Shown piece by piece: positions 7,875-16,860 of a stretch of 64,000 bases of DNA. Every line of letters begins with the position of its first letter. Within the stretch, counting starts at the first letter, position 1. The notes below the pieces were generated by a model. The model made no database searches and had not been told where the DNA came from. It saw only the letters and a program-made list of their open reading frames with translations. A program made the translations under genes and the position numbers. The DNA comes from Lentzea nigeriaca (GTDB lineage: Bacteria > Actinomycetota > Actinomycetes > Mycobacteriales > Pseudonocardiaceae), in assembly GCF_016907955.1 (NCBI RefSeq), contig NZ_JAFBCX010000003.1, positions 186,001 through 250,000 on the forward strand. The letters are read 5' to 3'.

Positions 7875-8893
7875 AAATCGACTGGGAGGTCTACGGACTC
7901 GAACTGGACTCACCACTGCGCATCTCCAGGTCGGTGATGTCCCGTCGTGACGCCGTTCGGGTTGTCGTTGAGCACAACGGACATCGCGGGCACGGCGAGG
8001 TGGTCACCAGCACCTACTGCCGGCTCGACGTGGAGACGATCACGTCCAGCCTTGACCGGTTGCGGCCGGTGCTCGCGGACTCCCCGGAGACCGCGCTCGA
8101 CGCCCTGCACGCCGAAGCCGCTGTGCCGCAAGGCGTGCGGGCCGCGGTCGACGCGGCGTTGCACGATCTGCTCGGTCTGCGCCGCGAGGTGCCGGTGCAC
8201 GTGCTCGCCGGGACACAGGAATGGCGGGACACCCCGACCGCTTCCACCATCGGCATCACCACACCGGACGACGCGGCGGTCCGGGCCGCCGCACTGGCCG
8301 GGCGCGGGTTCTCCGTGCTGAAGGTCAAGGCAGGCGCGGATCTGGACCGGGATGTGGCCAGCACGACGGCGGTCTCGGCCGCCGCGCCGGACGCACGCCT
8401 GGTGCTCGACGCCAACGGCGGCTGGACCCCGGACGAGACGGTGCGCGTGGTGGACCGGCTCACCGCCGCCGGTGTGGTGCTCGACGCGGTGGAGCAACCG
8501 ATCCCGCCGGGTGATCCGGACGCGCTGGCGTGGGTGCGCGAACGGTGTCCCGCACCGCTGGTCGCCGACGAGGACGCGGCCACCGTCGCCGATGTGCGGA
8601 AGCTGGCGGGCGCGGTCGACGGGGTCAACGTCAAGCTCCCCAAGTGCGGCGGGCTGCGGCCGGCGCTGGAGATCGTGTCGGCTGCCAGGGACGGCGGCCT
8701 GGACGTGATGCTCGGGTGTCTGGTGGCCAGTTCGCTGGGCATCGCGCCGGCGGTCCACCTCGCCGGTCATGCGCGGTGGGTCGACCTGGACGGGCATCTG
8801 CTGCTGGCGCACGACCCGTGGGCCGGCATCGGCGGAGAAGACGGCACGCTGCGGCTTTCCGGAGCGCCGGGCCTCGGGGTGGTGCGGCGATGA
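7871..8893 (+). CDS. Dipeptide epimerase (enolase superfamily)
   Basis: This 340-residue protein is an enolase-superfamily enzyme of the muconate-lactonizing subgroup. The acid/base pair is KVK (K151/K153). Metal ligands are D180 (DANGGW), E208 (VEQPI) and D233 (ADEDA), and the opposite-face lysine lies in VKLPKCGG (255-261). The segment MLGCLVASSLGIAPAVHLA followed by DLDG (305-308) is typical of L-Ala-D/L-Glu-type dipeptide epimerases, although the usual Glu before SSLG is Ala here. It probably epimerises a dipeptide or N-acyl amino acid made by the neighbouring enzymes, which may explain the ATP-grasp ligase. It is coupled by ATGA overlaps on both sides. An o-succinylbenzoate synthase role is unlikely with no menaquinone genes nearby. 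Confidence 0.83.
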   Translation: MKIDWEVYGLELDSPLRISRSVMSRRDAVRVVVEHNGHRGHGEVVTSTYCRLDVETITSSLDRLRPVLADSPETALDALHAEAAVPQGVRAAVDAALHDLLGLRREVPVHVLAGTQEWRDTPTASTIGITTPDDAAVRAAALAGRGFSVLKVKAGADLDRDVASTTAVSAAAPDARLVLDANGGWTPDETVRVVDRLTAAGVVLDAVEQPIPPGDPDALAWVRERCPAPLVADEDAATVADVRKLAGAVDGVNVKLPKCGGLRPALEIVSAARDGGLDVMLGCLVASSLGIAPAVHLAGHARWVDLDGHLLLAHDPWAGIGGEDGTLRLSGAPGLGVVRR

Positions 8894-10086
8894 CCCGAAC
8901 CGCTGCCGCGACCACGCCCCGGTTCGCGTTGCCGGTGCGGTTGCTGCTGGTCAACCAGTTCGCCGTCAACACCGGCTTCTACCTGCTGATCCCCTACCTG
9001 GCGACCCACCTCGGCAGCCTGGGCATGTCCGCGGCCGTCATCGGTGTGGTGCTCGGCGTCCGCACGCTCAGCCAGCAGGGCCTGTTCCTGCTGGGCGGCA
9101 CCGCCTCCGACCGGCTGGGACCCCGGACCGTCATCCTCGCCGGCTGCGCCCTGCGCGCGGTGGGGTTCGGGCTGTTCGCGATCGGCGAGTCGCTCGCCGT
9201 GGTGCTGGCCGCGTCCGTCCTCAGTGGACTGGCCGGGGCGCTGTTCAACCCCGCGGTGCGCGCTTACATCGCATTGGAAGCCGGAGACGCGCGCGCCGAC
9301 GCGTTCGCCCGGTTCAACGTCTACGCTCAGGCGGGCGCGCTGTGCGGGCCGGTGCTCGGCAGTGTGTTGCTGCTGTGGGACTTCCGGGTGTCCGCGGTGG
9401 TGGCGGCCGGGATCTTCGCGGTGCTGACCGTCGCCCAGGCCGTCGTGCTGCCCGCACGACCGGCCGCCCGGCGCGGAGGATCGATCCTGGGTGACTGGCG
9501 TGAGTGCTTCACGAACCGCCGGTTCGTCGCGTTCACGTGCGTGTTCAGCGGGATATTCGTGCTGCAGAACCAGCTCTACCTGCTGTTGCCGATCCAGGCG
9601 CACCAGGCCACGGGGTCGAACGCGATCGTCGCCGCGCTGTTCATCGTCTCCACGGTCGCGACGCTGCTGTTCCAGGTCCGCATCACACGCCGGGTGTCGA
9701 GCTGGGCACGCGGGCCGGTGATGGCGGCGGGCCTGGCGGTCATGGGTGCCGGGTTCGCGGCGCCCGCACTGTGGTCCGGCCTCGCGCCGGTGCTGGTGGC
9801 CACGCTCGCGCTGGCGGCCGGCGTGATGATCGCGCACCCGCTGGTCTACGACCTGATCCCCTCGTTCGGCCCGGACAGTCTGGCCGGCACCCACTTCGGC
9901 GTGTTCTACCTGGGGTCAGGACTGGCCGCCGCCCTCGGCAACACCGCCGTCGGGTGGGTCGCCGGGTTCGGCAACCGGCTCGCGTTCCTGCTGTGCGTCG
10001 CGATCGGGCTCACCGGCGCCGCGGGTGCGATGTGGCTGCACCGCCGCGGCGCGCTCGCCCCACCACAGCGGGAGGTCGTCCGATGA
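8890..10086 (+). CDS. MFS exporter, probable metallophore efflux pump
   Basis: This is a 398-residue major facilitator with about 12 membrane segments and the cytoplasmic loop motif GGTASDRLGPR (motif A position, after segment 2). It lies between the biosynthetic and the uptake genes and overlaps both neighbours by 4 bases. In opine metallophore systems such as staphylopine, an MFS pump (CntE) secretes the product; I infer the same role here. Export of a toxic intermediate or drug is the alternative. Confidence 0.8.
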   Translation: MTRTAAATTPRFALPVRLLLVNQFAVNTGFYLLIPYLATHLGSLGMSAAVIGVVLGVRTLSQQGLFLLGGTASDRLGPRTVILAGCALRAVGFGLFAIGESLAVVLAASVLSGLAGALFNPAVRAYIALEAGDARADAFARFNVYAQAGALCGPVLGSVLLLWDFRVSAVVAAGIFAVLTVAQAVVLPARPAARRGGSILGDWRECFTNRRFVAFTCVFSGIFVLQNQLYLLLPIQAHQATGSNAIVAALFIVSTVATLLFQVRITRRVSSWARGPVMAAGLAVMGAGFAAPALWSGLAPVLVATLALAAGVMIAHPLVYDLIPSFGPDSLAGTHFGVFYLGSGLAAALGNTAVGWVAGFGNRLAFLLCVAIGLTGAAGAMWLHRRGALAPPQREVVR

Positions 10087-10871
10087 ACCTGCTCACCGAC
10101 AACCCCGAGCTGTACGAGCACCAGTTCCCCGATCCCGGGCACATGGCGGCCCGGTTCGTGCACGACGTCGTCATGCGGTTCGGAACCAGCGGGCGGGATC
10201 TGCTCGACGTCGGCTGCGGCACCGGGCGCGACGCGGGGTGGTTGTCCCGCAACGGTTATCGCGTCGCCGGGGTGGACAGCTCGGAGAGCATGCTCGCGCA
10301 CGTCCGCGAGCACCACCCGGCCGTCGAGGTAGTGCCGGCCGACATGCGGACGTTCGACCTCGGCCGCCGCTTCGACGTCGTGACCTGTTTGGACAGTGCG
10401 ATGCTGTACTGCCACACCAACGCCGACCTCGACGCGTTCCTGAACCGCTGCCGGAACCACCTGGTACCCGGCGGGTTGTTCGTCGCGGAGATGCGCAACG
10501 GCGCGTTCTTCCTCGGCAACACCGAACTCCTCGACGGCGTGCGCACTCGCTCGGTGACGTGGCGGGGCACCGAGTACACGTCGCACACCGAGCTGTGGAT
10601 CGACCACGCCGGCCAGTTGCTGCGTCGCCGCCGCACCTGGGAGTGGGCCGGGCGCGCCGAACCGCTCGTGCAGACCTCGGCCTGGCGGCTGCTGTTCCCC
10701 CAGGAACTGCGTCACCTGCTCGACCTCGCCGGGTTCGACGTCCTCGCCCTGTTCGACTCCCCCGGCCCGCGCACCAACGAGCCCTGGACCGCCGACGCCC
10801 CACTGAGCGGCGCGCTGTCCGGTGATCGTCTCCACGTCGTGGCCCGCCTCCGCCGAAGCGGGTGCCAGTGA
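10083..10871 (+). CDS. SAM-dependent class I methyltransferase
   Basis: This 262-residue methyltransferase has the SAM-binding motif I at about residues 39-47 (LLDVGCGTG), the acidic motif VAGVDSSESML and a conserved VPADMRTFDL segment. It resembles small-molecule O-, N- or C-methyltransferases. It is the last biosynthetic gene before the importer genes and overlaps the MFS gene by 4 bases. I infer that it tailors the operon product, perhaps by N- or O-methylation; the substrate is not visible. Confidence 0.8.
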   Translation: MNLLTDNPELYEHQFPDPGHMAARFVHDVVMRFGTSGRDLLDVGCGTGRDAGWLSRNGYRVAGVDSSESMLAHVREHHPAVEVVPADMRTFDLGRRFDVVTCLDSAMLYCHTNADLDAFLNRCRNHLVPGGLFVAEMRNGAFFLGNTELLDGVRTRSVTWRGTEYTSHTELWIDHAGQLLRRRRTWEWAGRAEPLVQTSAWRLLFPQELRHLLDLAGFDVLALFDSPGPRTNEPWTADAPLSGALSGDRLHVVARLRRSGCQ

Positions 10872-10882
10872 AAGGAACCAGC

Positions 10883-12412
10883 ATGCCCCTGAACCGCCGC
10901 GGTTTCCTCGGTCTCACCACCGGCCTGACGGTCGTCACCCTCGCGGGATGCGGCAGCGGTGCCACCTCGGCCACGTCCACGCCGCGCGCCGGCGGCAGGC
11001 TGCGCGCCGCGTTCGCCGGTGGCGGCGCCAAGGAGGTCCTCGACCCGCACCTGGCGAACCTGTTCGTCGAAGCCGCACGGTCCAAGGCGCTGTTCGACAA
11101 GCTCGCGGACCTCGGCGACGACGTGTCACCGCAGCCGCGCCTCGCGGAGAAGTGGGAGCCGAACGCGGACCTGACCCGCTGGCGGATCACCTTGCGCCAG
11201 GCGAAGTTCCACGACGGCAGACCAGTGCGCGCCCAGGACGTGCTCGCCAGCTACGCGCGCATCCTCGACCCGAACCGGGCGTTCCGCGCCAAGTCGAGCC
11301 TCGCGCTGATCGACCTGCCGAACAGCCGTGCGGTGGACGACCGCACCGTCGAGTTCGCGCTGAAGCGGCCGTTCGCCGAGTTCCCCAACGCCCTCGCGGC
11401 GTTCGGCACGTACATCGTGCCCGAGGGTGCGGAGGACTTCACCAAGCCGATCGGGTCGGGTCCGTTCGGCTTCGTGTCGTTCGAGCCGGGAAAGTCCGTG
11501 CTGCTCAAGCGAAACCCGGACTACTGGGAAGGTGCTCCCCACCTGGACGAGCTGGAGTTCGTGATCGCCAACGAGGAGTCCGCGCGCACCAACGCGTTGC
11601 TGGGCGGGCAGGTCGAGTACGCGCACGACCTGACGCCGACCACCGCGCGCAGCCACGCCTCCGGCGACCGGATGACGATCCACCGCTCCCCCAACAGCGC
11701 CGTGCAGGCGTTCGCCATGAAGCTCGACCGGCCGCCGTTCGACAACCGCGACCTGCGCGAGGCGCTGTTCCTGCTCGCCGACCGACCGCAGCTGGTGGAG
11801 TCGGTGCTCGCGGGCAGCGGACAGGTCGGCAACGACCTGTTCGGCAAGGGCTACCAGCACTACGCGGGCGACATCCCCCAGCGGCAGCGCGACCTGGACA
11901 AGGCGAAGTTCCTGATCCGCAAGGCCGGTGCCGAGGGCCTGGTGGTCAAGCTCGACACCTCCACCGCCGCGGCCGGGATGGTGGAGGCGGCCACGGTGTT
12001 CGCCGACCAGGTCAAGGGTTCCGGCCTGACGATCGAGGTCGTCCAGGGCAACAAGGACAGCTACTGGGCCGACACGCTCAAGAACGGCTCGCTGTCGAGC
12101 TTCCGCTCCGGCGCGATGCCCATCGAGACCCACATCTCGCAACGCCTGCTCAAGGGCGCGGGCACCAACGTGACCAAGTGGAACCGGCCGGAGTTCGACG
12201 CGCTCTACGAGAAGGCGGTGTCCACTTCGGACGCGTCCGCGCGCGACGAGGCGTACCGGGAGATGCAGCGCGTGCTGCACGCCGAGGGCGGCTACCTGAT
12301 GTGGGGCTTCGCCGACTGGATCGTGGGCGCGAAGCCGAGCGTCGGCGGGATCTCCACCGCACCGGCCAACACCCTCGACTGGGCCCGGTTCGACAAGGTG
12401 TGGCTGGGGTGA
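10883..12412 (+). CDS. Peptide/nickel/opine-type substrate-binding lipoprotein
   Basis: This is a family 5 extracellular solute-binding protein (DppA/NikA/CntA type), 509 residues. A Tat-like start (NRRGFLG) runs into a lipobox with the lipidated cysteine C23 (TLAGC). I chose ATG 10883 because AAAGGA lies 7 bases upstream and the upstream GTG codons sit inside the methyltransferase gene. Family members bind dipeptides, nickel or metal-chelator complexes. With two permeases and a double ATPase directly downstream the importer is complete, and in this operon its ligand is probably the metal-loaded product. Confidence 0.87.
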   Translation: MPLNRRGFLGLTTGLTVVTLAGCGSGATSATSTPRAGGRLRAAFAGGGAKEVLDPHLANLFVEAARSKALFDKLADLGDDVSPQPRLAEKWEPNADLTRWRITLRQAKFHDGRPVRAQDVLASYARILDPNRAFRAKSSLALIDLPNSRAVDDRTVEFALKRPFAEFPNALAAFGTYIVPEGAEDFTKPIGSGPFGFVSFEPGKSVLLKRNPDYWEGAPHLDELEFVIANEESARTNALLGGQVEYAHDLTPTTARSHASGDRMTIHRSPNSAVQAFAMKLDRPPFDNRDLREALFLLADRPQLVESVLAGSGQVGNDLFGKGYQHYAGDIPQRQRDLDKAKFLIRKAGAEGLVVKLDTSTAAAGMVEAATVFADQVKGSGLTIEVVQGNKDSYWADTLKNGSLSSFRSGAMPIETHISQRLLKGAGTNVTKWNRPEFDALYEKAVSTSDASARDEAYREMQRVLHAEGGYLMWGFADWIVGAKPSVGGISTAPANTLDWARFDKVWLG

Positions 12413-13353
12413 GCCTCGCGTCCTACGCGGCCAGGCGGGTCGCACTCGGGCTGGTGCAGGTGCTCGCCGTCGTCACCCTCGTGTTCCTCGTCGTGCAGGC
12501 ACTGCCCGGCGACGCGGCGGTGGCGCTGGCGGGCGACAACCCGGACCCGGCACGCATCGCCCAGATCCGCGCGGCCATGGACCTAGACCGCCCCGCGCCC
12601 GAACGGTTCCTGGAGTGGCTGATCGCGTTGCCACGACTCGACTTCGGCGTGTCGCTGGTGTCGGGGCGACCGGTCGCGGACTTCCTGTTCGGCGGGATCG
12701 GCCCGACGCTCCTGCTGGCGGCGCTGACCCTGGCGCTGCTGGTGCCGATCTCCGTGCTGGTGGGTGTCCTGGCGGCGCTGCGCGAAGGCAGCCTGCTGGA
12801 CCGGGCGTTGACGTCGATCAGTGTGGCGCTGCACTCGATCCCCGAGTTCGCGCTCGCCGTGGTGCTGATCGCGGTGTTCGGTGTGCAGCTGACGTGGCTG
12901 CCGCCGACGGCGGTCGGCGCGGACCTGCTCGCCCAGCCCGCGGTGCTGGTGCTGCCACTGGTGGTGCTGCTGGCCCGGCCGATCTGCTCGATCAGCCGCC
13001 TGGTGCGCGCGGGCATGGTGGACGCACTGGCCTCGGACTACGTGCGCCACGCCCGCCGGCTCGGGCTCGGCGAGACGCGGGTGCGGTTCGCCCACGCGTT
13101 GCCGAACGCGCTGGCGCCGGCCGTGCAGCAGGTCGCGCGCACCACGGACTGGTTGCTGGGCGGGGTGATCGTCGTCGAGGCGGTGTTCGTGATCCCCGGC
13201 CTGGGCACCGTTCTCGTGGACGCCGTGGCCGCCCGCGATCTTCCCGTGGTGCAGGGCCTGGCCGTGGTCTTCGCCGTCACGACCGTGACCGTCAACCTGC
13301 TGGCCGACCTGGTGGCGTTCCGGCTGGCACCGCGCGCGGAGGTGGTCGCGTGA
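12409..13353 (+). CDS. ABC permease, DppB/NikB type
   Basis: This 314-residue permease starts with a GTGA overlap on the binding-protein stop. It has the expected N-terminal segment (RRVALGLVQVLAVVTLVFLVVQALPGD), which is the DppB/NikB signature, and about six membrane segments. The cytoplasmic coupling loop is RAGMVDALASDYVRHARRLGLGE, close to the family consensus. It forms the heterodimeric channel with the next gene product. Confidence 0.87.
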   Translation: MSLASYAARRVALGLVQVLAVVTLVFLVVQALPGDAAVALAGDNPDPARIAQIRAAMDLDRPAPERFLEWLIALPRLDFGVSLVSGRPVADFLFGGIGPTLLLAALTLALLVPISVLVGVLAALREGSLLDRALTSISVALHSIPEFALAVVLIAVFGVQLTWLPPTAVGADLLAQPAVLVLPLVVLLARPICSISRLVRAGMVDALASDYVRHARRLGLGETRVRFAHALPNALAPAVQQVARTTDWLLGGVIVVEAVFVIPGLGTVLVDAVAARDLPVVQGLAVVFAVTTVTVNLLADLVAFRLAPRAEVVA

Positions 13354-14123
13354 GGCGGGCGGGCATCGGCGGGCTGCTGATCGCGGTACCGCTGGCGCTG
13401 GCGTTGCTGGGACCGTTGTTCGTGCCGGAGCAGCAGAACCGCCGTGCGCCGTTCCTGCCGCAGGGCCTGCTGGGCACCGACTTCGTGGGCCGCGACGCCT
13501 GGTACCAGGTGCTCGCGGGAGGCCAGACGGTCGTGCTGGTGGCGTTGATCGCCACCCTCGCGTCCTATCTGGCCGGTGTCCCCTACGGCGTTCTCGCGGC
13601 CACCACCCGGTCGAGGCTGGTCGACGAGCTGCTCATGCGGCCGCTCGACGTCCTGCTGGCGGTGCCGTCGTTGCTGGTTCTCATCCTCGTGGCCGCCATC
13701 GCCGGACAGGGTCTTCCGGTGCTCGTCGGAGTCGTCACGCTCGTCAACTTTCCTGACGTCGCAAGGCTTTCCCGCGCGGCGGCACTGGAGATCTCCGGAC
13801 GGCCGGCCCTGGAGGCGATGCGCATGCAGGGCGAGTCGTGGTGGCAGACCTCGATCGTCTACACAGGACGGTCGATGCTGCGCACCCTCGCCGCCGACGT
13901 GGGTGTCCGGCTCACCGCGGCGCTGTACCTGGTGGCATCGGCCAGTTTCCTGGGAGTCGGTGTGCCGCCCGACGCCGCGGACTGGGCCGTGATGGTCGAC
14001 CGCAACCGCGGCGGGCTGTTCCTGCAACCGTTGACGGTCGTGGTCCCCGCGCTGCTCATCGTCGCTCTGTCCGTCGGGTTGAACCTGGTGTTCGACCGCG
14101 CGTTGCGGAAGGTGCGCACATGA
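13350..14123 (+). CDS. ABC permease, DppC/NikC type
   Basis: This is the second permease, 257 residues, starting at GTG 13350 in a GTGA overlap. It is short for the family (usually 280-300) because the cytoplasmic N-terminus is reduced to a few residues. The early motif LLGTDFVGRDAWYQVLAGGQTVV matches the DppC LGTDxxGRD signature, and ALEISGRPALEAMRMQGES is the ATPase-coupling loop. It is paired with the upstream permease and the double ATPase downstream. Confidence 0.85.
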   Translation: MRRAGIGGLLIAVPLALALLGPLFVPEQQNRRAPFLPQGLLGTDFVGRDAWYQVLAGGQTVVLVALIATLASYLAGVPYGVLAATTRSRLVDELLMRPLDVLLAVPSLLVLILVAAIAGQGLPVLVGVVTLVNFPDVARLSRAAALEISGRPALEAMRMQGESWWQTSIVYTGRSMLRTLAADVGVRLTAALYLVASASFLGVGVPPDAADWAVMVDRNRGGLFLQPLTVVVPALLIVALSVGLNLVFDRALRKVRT

Positions 14124-15538
14124 GCCTGGTCGTGCACGTCGAAGACCTGCGCGCCGAAGCGGGTGGGCACGTGCTGCTCGACGGCGTGAGCTTCGCGTTG
14201 TCAGCTGGCCGGGTGCTGGCGCTGGTCGGCGGCTCCGGCAGCGGCAAGACCACCACGGGTCTGGCTCTGCTGGGCGAACACGCTCCCGGCGTGGCGGTGA
14301 GCGGCCGCGTCGAGGTGCACGGGCGCGTCGGGTTCGTGCCCCAGCAGCCGGCGTCCGCACTCAACCCGGTGCGCCGGCTCGGCGCGGTGTTCCGTGAGAT
14401 CGCCGCACTGCACGACGGTGATCCCGGCTCGCTGGTGGACACGGCCCTGCGCCGCGCTCGGGTGCCTGCCGACCTGCTGCGCCGCTATCCGCACCAGCTG
14501 TCCGGCGGCCAGCAGCAACGCGTCGTCCTCGCCCAGGCGCTGGTCGGGAACCCGGCGGTGCTGGTGGCCGACGAACCCACCACCGGGCAGGACGCCCTGA
14601 CCCGCGCCGAGGTCGTGGACGAGCTCGCCGCCGTGGTCGCTCAGGGCGTGGCACTGGTGCTGCTGACCCACGACGTGGAGGTGGTGCGGGCGCTGGCCGA
14701 CGAGATCGTGGTGCTGCGTACCGGACGCGTCGTCGAAGCGGGGCCTGCGGACGAGCTGCTGACCAATCCTCAAGAGGACTACACCCGTGCGCTGCTCGAC
14801 GCTCTGCCACCGGTGTCGTTCGAGGTGCCCGAGCGGCCGCCACGCCTGCGGGTCCGCGGCCTGACCGCCCGCTACCGCAACGCAACCGTGCTGCACGACG
14901 TGGATCTGGAGATCGGCGAACGGCTGGCGGTCGTCGGCCGTTCCGGCAGCGGCAAGACCACACTCGGCCGCTGCCTCGCCGGTCTGCACCAGCAGGTCAC
15001 CGGCGAGGTGCTGCTGCACGACCGTCCACTCGCCCGGTCGCTGCGCCGCCGGCCGCGCGCCGCGCTCGCCGCCGTGCAGTACGTCTTCCAGGACGCGCGG
15101 AGTTCGTTCGACGAGCACCGTCCCGTGCTGGACCAGGTCGCCAGGACGGCAGTGCGGCTGCGCGGCGCCCGCCCCACCGAGGCCCGTACCGCCGCACTCG
15201 CCGCCCTGGGCCAGGTCGGCCTCGACTCACGGACGGTGCTGCGGCCGCCGCGCGGTCTGTCCGGCGGCGAGCTCCAGCGAGCCGCGCTCGTGCGCGCCCT
15301 GCTCGCCGCACCCGAGGTGCTCGTGTGCGACGAGATCACCTCGGGCCTCGACGCGGTGACCCGCGCCGGGTTGCTCGACCTGCTCGCGAGCGTGCCGTGC
15401 GCGCTCGTGCTGATCAGCCACGACCTCGACGTCGTGGCCCGCCTCGCCGACAGGGTGGTCGTGCTCCACGAAGGACGGGTCGTCCTGGACGGCCCGGTGG
15501 CGACGACGTTGGACGGCGCCAAAGAGAGGATGAAGTGA
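14120..15538 (+). CDS. Fused double ABC ATPase, DppD-DppF/NikD-NikE type
   Basis: This 472-residue protein carries two complete ABC ATPase domains in tandem. Walker A motifs are GGSGSGKTT (about 37-45) and GRSGSGKTT (about 272-280). Signature motifs are LSGGQQQR (about 127) and LSGGELQR (about 379), and Walker B motifs are VLVADEPTT and VLVCDEITS. Two-ATPase fusions are common in peptide/nickel/glutathione importers. It starts in an ATGA overlap with the second permease and completes the importer. Confidence 0.88.
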   Translation: MSLVVHVEDLRAEAGGHVLLDGVSFALSAGRVLALVGGSGSGKTTTGLALLGEHAPGVAVSGRVEVHGRVGFVPQQPASALNPVRRLGAVFREIAALHDGDPGSLVDTALRRARVPADLLRRYPHQLSGGQQQRVVLAQALVGNPAVLVADEPTTGQDALTRAEVVDELAAVVAQGVALVLLTHDVEVVRALADEIVVLRTGRVVEAGPADELLTNPQEDYTRALLDALPPVSFEVPERPPRLRVRGLTARYRNATVLHDVDLEIGERLAVVGRSGSGKTTLGRCLAGLHQQVTGEVLLHDRPLARSLRRRPRAALAAVQYVFQDARSSFDEHRPVLDQVARTAVRLRGARPTEARTAALAALGQVGLDSRTVLRPPRGLSGGELQRAALVRALLAAPEVLVCDEITSGLDAVTRAGLLDLLASVPCALVLISHDLDVVARLADRVVVLHEGRVVLDGPVATTLDGAKERMK

Positions 15539-16095
15539 ACGAGCACCACAAGGGGTCCCACGAGGTGCGGCTGGCGACCCACGCCGACCTGCCGGGCGCC
15601 CGCAGCGTCATGCTGGACACCTTCTACCACGAGTTCGGCCACGGCTACCGCCCCCAGTGGCACACCGACGTGATCGACCTGGCCGGCACCTACCTCGACA
15701 CCCCGAGGCACGCGTTGTTCGTCGCGGTCGACGGGGACGAGGTCGTGGGCACGACGGCCGTGCGGGCGCAGGGACCGGCCAGCCCGCCGCACCCGGCCTG
15801 GATCGCCGAGCGCTACTCCGGCGACCGGACGGCGCAGCTGTTCCGGGTGTACGTCCGGCCGTCGCACCGCCGCCGCGGCCTGGCACGTGCGCTGGTCGAC
15901 GCCGCGGTCCGGTTCATCGCGGAAACCCCCGGCTACGAACAGATCTACCTGCACACGGACACTCGCGTGGCGGGCGCGGAAGCGTTCTGGCGCTCCGTCG
16001 CGGTCGAGGTGTGCGACGCGCGCGACGGCGACCCCGATCGCAACCAGACTGTGCACTTCGAGATCCCCGTCCCGCTGCTGGCCGAGATGGCCTGA
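15535..16095 (+). CDS. GNAT-family N-acetyltransferase
   Basis: This 186-residue protein has the GNAT acetyl-CoA motif at VYVRPSHRRRGLARALVDAA (R/Q-x-x-G-x-G/A type). It starts at GTG 15535 in a GTGA overlap with the ATPase gene and is the last gene before a strong hairpin. It may acetylate the operon product, its precursor or a toxic intermediate, which could also be a self-protection step. Its co-transcription with the importer suggests it acts after uptake, for example on the released chelator, but that is inference. Confidence 0.75.
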   Translation: MNEHHKGSHEVRLATHADLPGARSVMLDTFYHEFGHGYRPQWHTDVIDLAGTYLDTPRHALFVAVDGDEVVGTTAVRAQGPASPPHPAWIAERYSGDRTAQLFRVYVRPSHRRRGLARALVDAAVRFIAETPGYEQIYLHTDTRVAGAEAFWRSVAVEVCDARDGDPDRNQTVHFEIPVPLLAEMA

Positions 16096-16104
16096 TGACC
16101 GGCC

Positions 16105-16145
16105 GGTGGGTGGAAACCGTTGTCCTGCAGCGGTTTCCACCCACC
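16105..16145 (+). terminator. Hairpin terminator of the metallophore operon
   Basis: GGTGGGTGGAAACCG (16105-16119) pairs perfectly with 16131-16145 across an 11-base loop. It lies 10 bases after the GNAT stop. There is no T-tract, which is usual for GC-rich actinobacterial terminators. Confidence 0.8.
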
Positions 16146-16149
16146 GACG

Positions 16150-16469
16150 GCAGTCTCGGCTGTTCCTGGGCAGTACCACCGCGAATTGTGACAGGCGATC
16201 TTCTCCCACAGCACCGACCGGCGGCGGGGTGGCGCCGCGGTCGATCGCCAGGCTCTCCAGCAGCCCGGTCGTGCTGTCGAAGCGGAACTCGCCTCCCTCG
16301 GTCCACAGCCCCACACATTGCCGTGCCTCCGCACCAGGTAGCCCTCGTAGCGCCTGGGCCGCCGGCCGCCCAGGCGGTCACGACGAGTTCGTCCAGGGCC
16401 GGCAGGGCCGGCTCGCACACCGCCGCCGGGGATCACTTCGGCCTCGCAACCCTCGGCGAGGTACAACAC
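16150..16469 (-). pseudogene. Possible decayed gene
   Basis: Protein-like stretches appear in different minus-strand frames here: an N-terminal segment beginning MLYLAEGCEAEV near 16469, CEPALPALDELVVTAW near 16417, and GLWTEGGEFRFDSTTGLLESLAID near 16310. They read as one small soluble protein broken by several frameshifts. I cannot name the family. The stretch lies between the operon terminator and the AT-richer region before the histidine kinase. Confidence 0.3.
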
Positions 16470-16525
16470 CGGTCACCTCCTGTCGGTATCCGCGATCACG
16501 TCATGGTGATCCACTCGAAGGCGCG

Positions 16526-16753
16526 TCAATTACCGAGCGACCGCCCATCAAGAAATCGAATGAGCCGCGAGGACGACCGGTGCCGACTGCGGTTGGAGTA
16601 TCGGCGAATTACTTGGATCAATACCAGCAAACTCACCGCTAACATGAAACCGAAACTTGCCTCAAATGCCCGATTCGGAGACCAGAACGACGACTGCCCT
16701 ACCACGACTGAAAGTGAAAGTAAATCACCCGTTCGCAACAGCGTCGAGAGCAA
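16526..16753 (-). CDS. Possible small membrane protein
   Basis: This 75-residue reading frame has a hydrophobic segment (FGFMLAVSLLVLIQVI, about 35-50) followed by a basic, serine-rich tail. The only convenient start is TTG 16753, with a GAGGAGGAG about 11 bases upstream. Base composition is clearly more AT-rich than the neighbouring genes. It lies upstream of, and divergent from, a histidine kinase that lacks any sensor or membrane domain. It may be spurious. Confidence 0.22.
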   Translation of the reverse strand: MLSTLLRTGDLLSLSVVVGQSSFWSPNRAFEASFGFMLAVSLLVLIQVIRRYSNRSRHRSSSRLIRFLDGRSLGN

Positions 16754-16860
16754 CTGTTTCCCGACTCCTCCTCGACCGAGCTGCTAATCTTTGCCGAAAC
16801 CGGAACAACGCGCGGGGCAGGTAACCGACTCACGAGTAACGATCACGCCAGGGGGGAATA

